Shown: positions 43,565 to 55,735 of the stretch, piece after piece
How the letters are laid out: each line of letters begins with the position of its first letter
Position numbering within the stretch: position 1 is the first letter of the stretch
Assembly (NCBI GenBank): GCA_025094145.1
Contig: JALLLS010000039.1
Coordinates: forward strand, 1-64,000
Reading direction: 5' to 3'
From: Spinellus fusiger
Lineage: Eukaryota > Mucoromycota > Mucoromycetes > Mucorales > Phycomycetaceae
Length of the DNA: 64,000 nucleotides
Program-made: the position numbers and the translations under genes
The notes under the pieces: model-generated
What the model saw: the letters and a program-made list of their open reading frames with translations, nothing else
The model's database searches: none
Told to the model about the DNA's origin: nothing

Positions 43565-46321
43565 TGTGAAAATAAAGAGTTAATGTAATAATAATAAAAA
43601 TAAAAATAAAAATAAAAAGAAGCTTAGTAGACACAGAGGAGAATTTAAGCGTGTTCGATCAACGCGAAACTGCATTCACAGCCAATGAAGAGAAATGGGT
43701 ATGTTTTTGTACTGCTTTAGAATGGCGCCATTATGTTGTAAACACGCTCATTTGTGGACAATGCGTAGAATGGTCTTTCTAGTGTTCTGACATGTAAACT
43801 ATTGATAGTCAGTAGCACCTTCTAGTTCTGAGCCTTGGGATGTAAGGCCCCCCTCTCTTTTTTCTTCTTTTTTCTTCTTTTTGCACACCTTTTTGTTATA
43901 GCTGATTGGTGAATGATCATGTGTGGAGTACACTAGCATAAGTGCTTCTCAGTGAAGTATCAGTAGGGTTGTTTTGTCTGCAATTCACTTTCTGATACAT
44001 AAAAGACACTCCAGCAAGTCCATTGAATGACTTGTGTGTCTTTATTATTGTGACATACAAAGGATTCTTTCTGTGGAGAACGTGTCATGTTCTACTGGGA
44101 TATTTTATGCTAAGCATGCTATGAAAAGACAGGCGTTTATTGGTAGTCAGAAATGAACTTTAATGGCAATCCATTTGGGGATTATACGAAAGACGCAAAG
44201 CAGTATGTGTTAGCATGTTGTGATCCTCTTTATTGCCTGATTTGTAATAAAACAATACCGTGGCCCATTTATATTTATTCTTTTATTATTATTATTATCA
44301 TTATTATTATCATTTCAATAGGATCATGCAATCCACATCAACGAAAATCAGTCTCTAGAATGTGTTGAAAGAAAGACAGATTTACGGAGACAGTGTCTTT
44401 CTAGTCATTGCTGTATTTTCGATGACTCATCTCTATCTCTTATTAGATAAATATTGAATGTCATTATATAAATGACCACCCAGAAAGTAAACACTGGGCT
44501 TATCTGATAATAAAAATGCATAAATATACTTTATTTTGTAATATGCAAGCCAATAGTAAGATTACAATGTCTAATTCCAATGTTGATCTCATCTATAATG
44601 ATAGATAGATGGGATCAGCCTAAAAGTGTAACATGGTATTCCTATTATAAATATATTGATATTAACAGTACTCAGCTGAATACACTCCATTGATAAGTTT
44701 CCTCAAGACATGGTTTTTAGGCTATTCTTCATAGGACCTGTATTCTTCAAGGATAGGATATTGACATACAAATTTATTTTTTTACCATGTCTAATAATAA
44801 TAGTCTATTCAGTATATCCCCTCTTTATCTGTGAAGGCATATGAAAAAGTCTATATTGAGTAGAGATATGTACTATACCTCCATAAAACAAATCAAACAG
44901 AAACAGGTCTTTTTTACTTGAGCTAATGCTGGAACGTAGAGACAGTTTCAATGATAACACACTATAGTAGACTGTATAACCATAAGCATAAGTGTCCTAC
45001 ACAAGAGAAACTACCCCTTAAAAACTAGATGGAAATTTATGTGAGCAACTTATTAGGCATTTACAACTAACAAATATAACTTGTGTTTTATTATATCAAA
45101 CACCTCTTCTTTCTCAGTTACTGCTGTAGGACACCCACACTACAGGTAACAGATGAAAACATCTATTGATCATTTGCACGTCATTGTTACTAGTATCAAT
45201 AATAGAACCACAACATGTAGTTATAATATAGAACCACAACATGCAATTATAATCCCAAACAGCCTCATCTTCTGAACTGTCTAATTCTAGGTGAAAGGCC
45301 TACATGTTACAAACATACATTCTCTATGACTGAGTGACCTTTATATTTCTAATTTCTAATTTCTAATTTGTTGGTACAGAATGGATACTAATAGTTTCAA
45401 GTCAAAACACCAATGAAAAGACATGAACACCTTCCTTTTATTTATATTTATTTATTGAACATTCAGTCTATAAGATATATATATATAAAAGAGAGAGAAT
45501 ATTTATAGTCTATTGAGTAAAGAATAAGAATGATAAAAGACACTGTCTATTTATCACTGTACGAAATGAAAGTCATACATTTTAGTATTCACTATGTTTT
45601 ACAGGGCATGGAGTGTGTGCATTTCCATCTTGTCAATCAAACATTACATTAATTCCTATGGGTAGACACCTATTTCCATGCTATCAGAGTGTCCGTGAAG
45701 ACTCGATTCTTCACTGCAGCCTACCCAACATAACAAGACACTCTTGAGAAGAAACATGTGTTGGTAAGAAAGAGAGATGTTCCCAGACCATGTCTTCTAC
45801 TGTAGGCATTGTTGGATGAGGTTGGTCAAGAAGTGCTTAAACATACACCTGTACACACCTACTCATTGTTCTCTCATAAATATTCTATTTTCCTGTCTTT
45901 CTATTATTTTCCTGTCTTGCCTCATGTTATTTGTTTCCAAGTAGCTAATGTCTTTATTTAAAATTAACCATATTCACGGATATTAGCTGGGGTGTTGATG
46001 TGTTTATTCAAATAAAAACATAATTCTATGTATAATTCCATACGCAATTCCATGCGTAATCAATAGAAAAAGGTACTGCAGTATACACCACTCCAAGTGC
46101 TGTACTCCACCTTACTCACCTTCAGACACTTGACTAGGAGCAGTAAATTTCATTTCTCTCCATAAACAAGAGAGCACCAAAAGAGGTTTAGCAAGTGGCA
46201 ATAGAGACATTTCTCCAAGCCAGCTAGAAATTCATCTAGGATAGGGTGGTGACTGTGCTTCAATACCAAGCCCTTTACCATTGTCTTGTGCCTCTTCTTG
46301 TTTCCTTTTACTACCCACACA
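43565..46321. other. 2.7-kb AT-rich spacer, no gene seen
   Basis: I find no family-like frame, RNA gene or terminal inverted repeat. There are simple repeats: AAATAAAAATAAAA at 43595-43618, ATTATT at 44283-44315, and a duplicated ACCACAACATG motif at 45209-45243. The last 150 bp should contain the promoter of the RING-SNF2 gene. Confidence 0.55.
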
Positions 46322-49300
46322 ATGACAAAAGAAGTCCACCCGCACCCCACCACCCACAAGAAAGAAGGCATAGACAGGACTATAGCTGATTCAGCAGATG
46401 ATTATGTCATCCTTCTGTCTGATTCAGAGGAAAACTTTCATGATCTTACTGAGTCTGCTTCTCATCCAACAGACAACAAGGGAAAACGAAAACGACCCAT
46501 GACAACAACAAGTTACGACAGCACGTCTAATATGGATTCAGAGGCGCTTGCGTTTTTCACAGAAGCAGGAATGTCAGAAGAACTGATGAAATCACTTGGT
46601 ATCGACGTTAATGAGATCCATGCCCAGAGAGAATTAGTGAGGCAAATAGAAAGAGAGTCCAAAGAAAGCAGAGAGCTTGCTCTTCGTCTTCAGAATGAAC
46701 TGAACAGAGAAGAAGACCCTATGCGCTATAGACTCAATGCATCTGTCAAAGATTTCTCTACCTTGGACTCTTATCTTGGGCTTCGTCCACCCATGTCTTC
46801 TTCCAGAGGCAAACGTAAACGCACCGACTCCAACACAGATACAGACTCCAACATTTTACCCGAAGGCTCTCTACCAAAAGACTCTGACAGACAAAAAACA
46901 GCACCACCCTTGATTGAGATTAATGACGAGGAGGACAACGAGGAGGAGACAGGACATTATCAGCATCCTAAAGTGATTGACCTTACTACCAGTGAGGATC
47001 CAGTCGTAGGCTCCTCCAACCACCCAATCCCTATCTATACCCATTGTGATTTGGACACCTACCCTCTGTCGAATTTTTATCCTTCCCGTAGCTTTGGTGC
47101 TTATGACTATCTGCCACCACCCCCCATGCGATACGATCACTCTGAGGATGATGGAGACTCAATGGAAGGGTACTACATTGCACCCCTCTATGGACATCCA
47201 CAGGGATCCATGCGACACTCTGTCTCTACGTATGATGGACAGCAGTTCCCTGAAAGACATCTGAACTCTGCAGAAACAGAACAGCAGCTACGGGACTTAT
47301 TGGAGAATCTGTGGAGTGAGGAGGAAGAACAGGAGGCAATGCCTGCTCTTGAAGACAGAACAGGCACACCTGATGGTTTAGTCGTGACATTGATGGAGCA
47401 TCAGAAAGTGGGATTGCGATGGCTTAAGAAGATGGAGGCCTCGAAGAACAAGGGAGGTATTCTTTCCGATGATATGGGACTAGGAAAAGTAAGTGGGGGG
47501 TGTAGAGATGAATACAAGAGCTCTTATCCTTCTTCTCCTTAGACAATCCAGGCTATTGCATTAATCCTTGACAATCAATGTCAAGATGCTACTCCCTTTG
47601 ATGAAATTGAAAGTAGTTTCAAAGGCAAACAAAAACAAAAGGGAGACCCCCTCAAAGTCAAAGGTACACTTGTTGTGTGTCCAGTGTCTTTGATCGCTCA
47701 ATGGGAAAAGGAAATAAACCAAAAGACATCTCCTCCTCTCTCTGTTCTTGTTTATCATGGAGCAGGTAGAAAAAGCAGCCCTGCTATTCTGGCTAAATAC
47801 GATGGTAAAATAGACTTGATCTTCTTTCTTGATACTCATCTCTTATAGTGATTATTACTTCTTATAATGTTCTTTCTGGAGATGTGGGGCGTGACACAGA
47901 CAAACTGGGAACCCATCACCGTGATATTGATAAGGGTGGGCCCTTGTCTAACTTTATATTTCACAGGTAAAAGAAAGAAAAAAGAGGAGAAGAAAGGAGG
48001 ATAGCTTACTATGTTGATTCAATGCCTGCAGAATCATTCTGGATGAGGCACACACAATAAAGAATAGAAGAACTCGTATGGCAGAAGGATGGTAGGCTCA
48101 TCTTTAGATACACTGTACACCCTCATCTTATACTTTGCATGCCCAGTTGTCTAATGAAGGCTGAGTTTCGTTGGTGCATGACAGCAACACCTATTCAAAA
48201 CAACATTGGAGATCTGTAAGTTATCCAATGACTCTTTGACTTTTTAATCATTTCCCTTTTGTCTCTAGGTACTCGCTTATTAAGTTCTTACAGATACGGC
48301 CTTACTGTGAATGGGATCAGTTCAGAGACTGCATATCAAGGCCATTAAAAATGGGAAGACATAAACAAGCACTCAAAGTTATTCAGATACTGCTCAAAGG
48401 TAATGTAGTGATACCAAGGCACAGTAATAATAATAAAACGTTCATTCTTATTGATTCAATATCTTTCTTGCTTTTATTTATTTATGTATATATTTCTTAG
48501 CTATTTCTTTAAGAAGATCCAAAAAATCAACGATTGATGGAAAACCTATTCTCAATCTCCCAGAACGCAATGTTCATTTCACCCATATTAGCTTTACACA
48601 GCAAGAGCGAGAGTTCTATGACTATGTTGATGCAAAGGCACAAGCATGCTTTGAAAAACTTGTTAATGCTGGTACTGTTATGAAAAACTATTCTTCTGTA
48701 AGTGATCTCTCTCTCTCTCCACACACACACACACACATATATATATATAAGTGGATATGTATATTGATAAGCTTATTAGGTATTGGTGCTATTGCTGCGT
48801 CTTCGTCAAGCCTGCCTCCACCCAAGGCTAACCAATGAAGAAGGGTTTGATAGAAAGGCAGCAATGGAGGAAATGGCAGCGATTGTTCAAAGCATGCCTG
48901 AGGTGGTTGTGAACCGTTTGCTAGATACCAATACAAGCTTCACAGAAATAGAAGTAAGTCAATTGAGTCGAGTGAAGATAGACCCCTCTCATTGAACCTT
49001 CCCTCTTCTTTCTCTTTGTATCTCTCCCTGGATGCTTTAGTGTCCTATTTGTATGGACATGGCAGACCAACCTCAGATTATATCCGACTGTGGCCATATG
49101 CTGTGTCGAGAATGTTTATACAGTAAGTCATGTTCTACTCGACTCTACTTTCTAACATCTCTTATTATTTAGATTTCCTTAATGTCCAGGATGGTGTAAA
49201 TGGTAATAAGAAATGTCCACAATGTCGAGGTATCCTTACACGCGACAAGGTGGTCACTGTTGATCAGTTCTTAAAAGTCCATGCACCTGAGAGACACCAA

Positions 49301-50243
49301 ACAACAGAGGTTGATTTCATGGATTCAGAGAATACCATCAAAATCCAGGAGCTTACGACCAGTAGTAAAATCAACAAGATGATTGAAATATTGAATGATA
49401 CGCGTAAAACGACTCAAGGAAAAGACAAGACAATTGTATTTTCACAGTTTACAAGCATGGTAAGTCCAAGAATGACAAGAGAAGAAGAAAGACGAATGGT
49501 TGTTTGTGGTCTAGTTGGATGTTCTAGGAGCTCCTTTGCTAGAAAACAATTATAACTTTGTGCGTTATGATGGTGCCATGACTGTACGCAAACGAGCAGA
49601 TGTGTTGGAAAAGTTCTCGACGGATCCAAGTATTACTGTGCTACTGGTATCTACCAAGTGTGGATCCTTGGGATTGAATGTAAGCCATCGTGTTTATAGT
49701 ATGAAGTCCGTGGCTAAATGAACGACTGACTAACTGACTGATCTACTTTTTGTTTAGTTAACTACTGCCAATCGGTAATGTTTATTTACTTGTTTATGCA
49801 CTGTTCATTTGAGTAGAAAGAAAACTAACATAGTAGGTTGGATGATATTATTTCTATAGTGTTATTGTAAGTAGTAGAAGAAGAAACATTAATACTCTTT
49901 GGCTCACCAATCTAATGCAGCTGCTTGACATTTGGTGGAATCCTGCTTTGGAGAATCAAGCCATTGACCGTGTTCATCGTATTGGACAAACCAAACCCGT
50001 GGAAGTTCATCGTATATTTATTAAGGATACTGTAGAAGACCGTATTCTTGAACTTCAGAAATCGAAACAAGTAAGTTCTTTATGGATAGAAGAGAAGAGA
50101 TCCATTGACACAGTGCATTGATTCTGGCTGTGTAGGCACTTTGTGATGGTGCCTTGGGTGAAGGTTCAGGTGAAAAGTTAGGCCGATTGGGTCTTCAAGA
50201 AATGCTTTATCTTTTCAGTAGAAATGCTTCTTCGGATACATGA
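46322..50243 (+). CDS. RING-finger SNF2 translocase with SUMO-interacting motifs (Rad5/Uls1-like)
   Basis: A nuclear Swi2/Snf2 ATPase with a RING E3 inserted between helicase lobes. Fifteen exons: 46322-47488, 47543-47804, 47849-47966, 48032-48091, 48147-48215, 48269-48399, 48501-48697, 48780-48953, 49041-49122, 49173-49459, 49515-49679, 49758-49774, 49860-49866, 49921-50070 and 50136-50243 (997 residues). The N-terminus has two SIM-like patches in acidic context ([23 protein letters not shown]), suggesting a SUMO-targeted Uls1/Rrp-type enzyme. Lobe 1 has [13 protein letters not shown] (usually DEM), LDEAHTIKN and MTATPIQNN. The RING reads [27 protein letters not shown]. Lobe 2 has [21 protein letters not shown], and [16 protein letters not shown] and [12 protein letters not shown]. 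The 17-nt and 7-nt exons are required for ANRVILLD. Confidence 0.94.
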
Positions 50244-50837
50244 AACCCATTCGAACACTATTGAGAAAGAAAAAAGAAGTTATTTCTACAATGTACCTTT
50301 GTTGATTCTTTTAATTGTATGCATATATTCCATTACACCACACTTGTAGCTGGCACAAGACAGTTACTTATTCTTTCTACACCCCCACCCATACACCCCT
50401 TTATCTTTTTTAGAATGTATTTACTTTGGCGTATTTCTGTAGAACAGTCTCTCTTTATCTTCTTTTTATTATTATTATTATTTCCATTTCAATTGCAGTA
50501 GCATTCAATAATAAATGAAACAAGTTGTTTAGGGTAGGTCATTGTATCCATTGAGAATAGACCTTGACACTTGTTTCATGTTTTGCTTATTATATTATGT
50601 TGCTATGTTGCTATGTTGCTATGTTGCTATTCTATTATAACTATTACAACTATTACAACTTATATCATTTCACCACTCTACCATAGCATTTATTTGTTTA
50701 TTTGTTTATTTGTTATGATATGTTATGTTTGTTTTATTCTACATTTATCCCATGATTACTATGATTATTCCATGACTGATCAACAGGTCAGATAATAAGT
50801 AAATCAGGCATTGAATCAGGAAAACAGCTTGAAACAC
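50244..50837. other. 3' spacer between convergent genes
   Basis: No gene. It holds pyrimidine-rich and TTATTATTA tracts (50460-50490) and four GCTATGTT repeats (50596-50628). It is the shared 3' region of the RING-SNF2 and ankyrin genes. Confidence 0.55.
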
Positions 50838-52393
50838 TTATTCCTCTCTTTTCCCTTTAAACGGCCAAGTCACCCAACGTGGTAGGAAACTAGGCTTTTT
50901 TTGTACTTGCTGTAATTCGTAACCAGACAAAGGCCGGCGTAGGCTTGATTTCAAATCCAAGCTATGACGTATTGTTTCCATGGATCTACGTGTCTCTGCC
51001 CACCATGAGCGTCGATAAGGGTGAGGGAAAGGTGTAGTGTCACCTGTTAAAGATGTCTCTCTTGAAAAGGGTGTTTTTTCACAGGCCCTGCGTTCAAGTG
51101 AAGAGAGGTAGTTGTCTTCTTGGTAAGAATGGAGGACACCATAGCTATACCAGTCTTTAGAAGTCCGTTCCTGGCTGTGTTTGTGAGTGAAGGTAGGAGA
51201 TGACTGATGTTCCGACGAACCGAGCTCATCGTAACCCCCGGCGCTTGATTCTTTAGAAGATTCAGAAGAGGAAAGCTCGGGAGTAGGTCTGGGAATAGGG
51301 CGGGCTGGTATAGGAACAAGTGAATGTGTAGGTGTTTCATGGTGAGTAGGATGAGGATGAAGTGGTAATGGATGTGTTGGTGGGTATGAACATGAACATG
51401 AATGAGAATGAGAAGGGGTATAAGAATGAGAATGAGAATGAGAATGCATAGAAGAATGAGAGTGGGTAGAAGAATGAGAGTGAGAGACACTTGGTCGCAT
51501 CTGAAGAAGGCTAGAGAGAGGTGTGGACTGTACAGAAGATGGAAGACAAGGCAGAGGCTTTTCTCTTCCATGCATAATAGGTAAACTTGGTCTTCTTGTG
51601 CGCTCCAGTATATGTGGCGCTGTATGCTGTGTGTGGAGTGAGTGGGCTCGTTTCCGACTCACTTTCAGGAGCTGAAGAATGTCTACATAGTTCTTTGCAG
51701 TGGCAATATCAATGGGTGTAGATCCGTATTTGTCTTTGATGTCTGGAGAGGCGCCATTTCGAAGTAAAATATCAGCATTGCGTAAACAACCATTAGCACA
51801 TGCAACATGAAGAGCAGTAGAACCAGTAGCGCCTGCCACTGCCTGTGACTTATCAGAGCTATGCTTCTTGGACCACCTAACAAAATGTTGATGATTAATT
51901 TCTATTCAAAGGGCGATAGAATAGAGCATTGGCGTCTAGTGATAGATGATTTTATAGGTTGGGCTTATAGATATTTTTACATTTTTGTATTTTTGTATTT
52001 TTATAGATCATCTTATGGGCATGAAAATGGGCTGTTTTTCTCTTCTACCTTTAGTGAGAGATAGATAGATAGACAGACAGACAGGCAGACAGACAGACAG
52101 ATAGAGAAGAAGAAAGAAGAAAGAATGTCTCTACCTTTGAGCATTGACTCCAGCACCACGATCAATAAGATACTGAACTGCTGCTACATTTGTATCACTA
52201 AGACATGCCAGTTGGAGAGGCATAAATCCATTGATAACTGAGTCAATAGGGACTCCATGGTCAAGAGCAAACTTAATAAGGCCTAGATGGCATGAGCATA
52301 AAGAAAGGTTGCAGGAGGAAACATACCAACATTCCCAGTGGTAGCAGCCCAATGAAGACCAAGGAGTTGGTCTTTGGGTGGATCTTTTAGCAT
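50838..52393 (-). CDS. Ankyrin-repeat protein with Ser/His/Pro-rich tail
   Basis: Three exons, minus strand: 52393-52327, 52282-52135 and 51876-50838 (417 residues). About three ankyrin repeats fill the first 125 residues: DQLLGLHWAATTGNVG, PLQLACLSDTNVAAVQYLI, then GSTALHVACANGCLRNADIL and YGSTPIDIATAKNYVDILQ. The rest is low complexity: a His/Ser tract (SHSHSSTHSHSSMHSHSHS) encoded by GAATGA-type repeats, Pro/His segments and a basic C-terminus (LDLKSSLRRPLSGYELQ). The partner and process are not evident. Upstream of the ATG the frame stays open through a hydrophobic stretch with no ATG, so a longer N-terminus via an unseen exon is possible. Intron 2 has a GATA/GACA microsatellite (52061-52103). 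Confidence 0.78.
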
Positions 52394-55300
52394 CGATACA
52401 AAGGGAAAAATAGTCAAATGGAAGAGAACAAGAGAAGCAGCTATCGACAAAGTAGCTACAGGTAAAAGAGGAGAGATTGAGTGTTGGGTGAAATTGTGGA
52501 TAAAGACTGGAGATAAAGGTTACAGGTAGAATGATGTGTTTTATGTGGATGAACAGTATGTATATTTTTACAGTAGTTGTATTTTTGTATGGGGGCTGAG
52601 CTCATAGTTTCTTATATGAATTATGCCAACTGATTAGAGATACGTCACTCTTCTACAGTTTGGTAATGCACTTCTGAATTGTATTTTGGGATTTTGTTTC
52701 CTGTACTGATAAGCACTTGGGGGGTGGGCGGAGCCTGTGGGTGATGAAGTGTCCATGTCCATTTCGGAGGTAGATTGTTCTACAAGTCAGGAAGCAGAAA
52801 AGAGAACAGCCAAAGTGATGAATGGTCTATTTTAAAAGATAGCAAGTCAGTGCTGCAACCAAATAGAGCAAAAGGCATATGAAAATGATGGTAGAAAAAG
52901 GGATTCACAAAAGAAAGAGGGATCAGTTGAAGGAGATTTAGGCGTGAATCAGTGAGAAATTAGAGTGAAAAACAAGACAATGGCTGGTCGTAGTTCCCGG
53001 TATGGCTCTACAGAAAGAATATAACCTAGAATGACTCCATGAACAGATTCAGAGTGAGGACACAAGAGATATGACAGATCCAATGTATATACCTTATTTT
53101 CATATTAATGCATCTTTATGAATTATGTAGAAAAACACTTTAAATCCTTAATGAGTACATGCATTTGCATTCACTATCCTTTGAATAGATCTGTATTACA
53201 AGTATCAATAGTCTATATAATAAACTGTGGAGTCTATTGAAATACTTGGGTCGTCCTCCATCACATCTTTACAGTGGAAAGATACAACTGTCTATGGCCT
53301 AATGGTCTATGGCCAGCCATTGTTCTTTTTTTTTCTATTCGAATAATAATTAATTCTAGGGCATACGAAAGGAAAATAACATAATTCATTATAGTAATTC
53401 TCCTCCAAACTACTAATGCACTCTTTCTACTGTCTATAGCTTCTCCACTTTATAAACTTCCAAAAGACTCATCACTCATCTACATTCTTAGGATATTATC
53501 AGTACCACTGCCAAACTTCCCTGTTACTGTTAAGAATCTCAATGAAAGGTGTGTACAACCTTTTACTGTATTATTATTATTATTATTTTAAATTATCACA
53601 CATTTACTATGGTCACAACGCATGAGTCCACTTGGAGTTCTGATTTTCTGTATTCTTCGGTTTGTTTCAAGGATATCAACGGGCCTCTTAGTCAATAAAG
53701 TTGTCTTTTTTCTATAAAATTCTGCTCATTGTTTATTCACTAGGTCTCTTTTTCTATCCATTACTTATACAGAGCAGTAGTTCTGATGTGTAAGAGATGA
53801 TTTTGTATCTTCCCCAGATATTTCTCAGAATCACATTTGTCCACTCTTTCTTTTTTCCTTTTTAACTGAAACTGGAAAAGCTTAAAAAATAAATATAAAA
53901 AAGGGTGTGTTTTAGGACAGTGCTTCCACAGGTTGCACACATTAGAAAGTAAGATACTGAGTATGCAAATCATATCAGTGGATGAAATAGGGTTGATGAT
54001 CAACGCATGATCAACAGCAGAGGGAATCTCAATTCTAATCTCTTTCTCTTTAGAGAATAGGAATATCGATCAGTAGATCAACCACCACAGAAAGACTCAT
54101 AATAAGAAGCAAAAGTAAGTATACCTTTATTTTCAATGAAAAAAATAGCACAGATCTTGATAGATGCAGAAATTCTGTTTGTTGAATACAGAGGGTCTTG
54201 CCAGAAAAGAAAAAAAGTCATATGGAACTGTAATCTTTTGCATACCAATGAAACCGGACCGACAATACTATTAATGAAGTTAGCATGGGGAATGAATACA
54301 GACACACTATCAAGCCATGTGATGTATGCACGGCCTTTTCTATAGAATACACCCACTGTGAGTGCATTTCATACAGCGATACTAGGCAGTGAAGAGATAT
54401 GTTATGAGATCAGTGGAATTCATGAAAAATCCTTAAAAATCCATTCATTTAATGAGTTCATTAAGCAATAGGTGAATAAAAGAGCCATAAGTAACAGAAT
54501 AATTTGATACTCAGTGGCTAATAAGATGTTGGTAGTGCCATTAATTTGAAAACGCTTTTGTGTGCAGCTTTGTTTGTAACAATTACTGCTGTCCTACATA
54601 AAGCACGATTTCTCTGCTGCTTTGGATTCACCTCTATTCCTGGTAAACCCTAAACAGGGTACTACCTTTATAATATGTCAGTTTATTGTAAACATAATCT
54701 CGGCAACGTTACCGTATTACCGATGAATTTGTTCTATTAGTGATCTTTTTTTTTTTTGCTTTTAACAGGGTGTTATCTTTGCTTATTATTTCACTACAAT
54801 TATTCTTATTATTATCTGTTCAGCCGTTGTCCTTTCTATCACTCATAAAATATACTTAATATCCAGTAACCTAGCTGTCAGTAGTGTGTCTATTTTCATC
54901 CTATTATATTAAATGTGGTGCCAAAAAATATGCACCAAAGAATAAACTTTGTAAGGCGGGTTCTTATTCATCTTAAATTGTTTCTAGTGTCATAAAACGT
55001 TTAAAAATAGGGTCTATGCAATTGCCACAAATATCGGTAAGTATTTGTCCTTTTTCTATTAGAGTCGTTTATAGGTTTATCATGGAACATTATTATTAAT
55101 TATTTCTATCTGAACCTTGATGAAGATTTGAAAAGAAGAATAGAGACAAGCCAAATGAGCTTAGACAAAATGAATTATGTCTACTAAAATATAAGCAAAA
55201 ATATAAGCAAAAAACAAACAAACAAACAAACATACATAAAAATCCAGATCAAGAAAGCATATATCAAATTCAAAGTTATTGAGTGACTACAAAAAAAAAT

Positions 55301-55735
55301 TGGTCTTTCTGTTCTTTTTTTTTTAATTCACTGAATAATGGATTAGTACATTATTCCATAGTTGTTATCCTCTAATATTTATATTTCTACATTGACTATA
55401 CATATTCTTTATATTATATACCTCATGTGTATAACTTTATGGTTGTAGTCTTCTATTCTTTTAATCCAAAAGGAAATAAACACCAGAATATACAACAATT
55501 TGTATGTAACAATTAGAATTCGGTTAATATTTTAATACTAAGCCAACACGTAGAAATAATAAATACTCATAAACAAATAACTGTGCTAGATATAGAGTTA
55601 CGAGAAAGATGAATAACTAGGTGATAGTAAATGAATATGTAGTTGAGCACACACACATAAACTGTTTGTATAAGACATGATGAAATATGGGATGATGTGG
55701 TAGGAGTAAATGTGGGGTAGAATGAGTGTATACAA
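52394..55735. other. 3.3-kb AT-rich spacer, no gene seen
   Basis: Neither strand shows a recognisable protein, RNA gene or terminal repeat. The right end lies 3' of the chitin synthase gene. Local features are TATTATTATTATTATT at 53567-53586 and AAACAAACAAACAAAC near 55214-55230. A GGGGGGTGGGCGG patch at 52719-52731 is unusual for its surroundings. Confidence 0.5.

Noticed and set aside
54136..54345. A 69-residue plus-strand frame in the 52.4-55.7 kb spacer
   Set aside because: No motif, no splice partner, composition like the surrounding AT-rich DNA.
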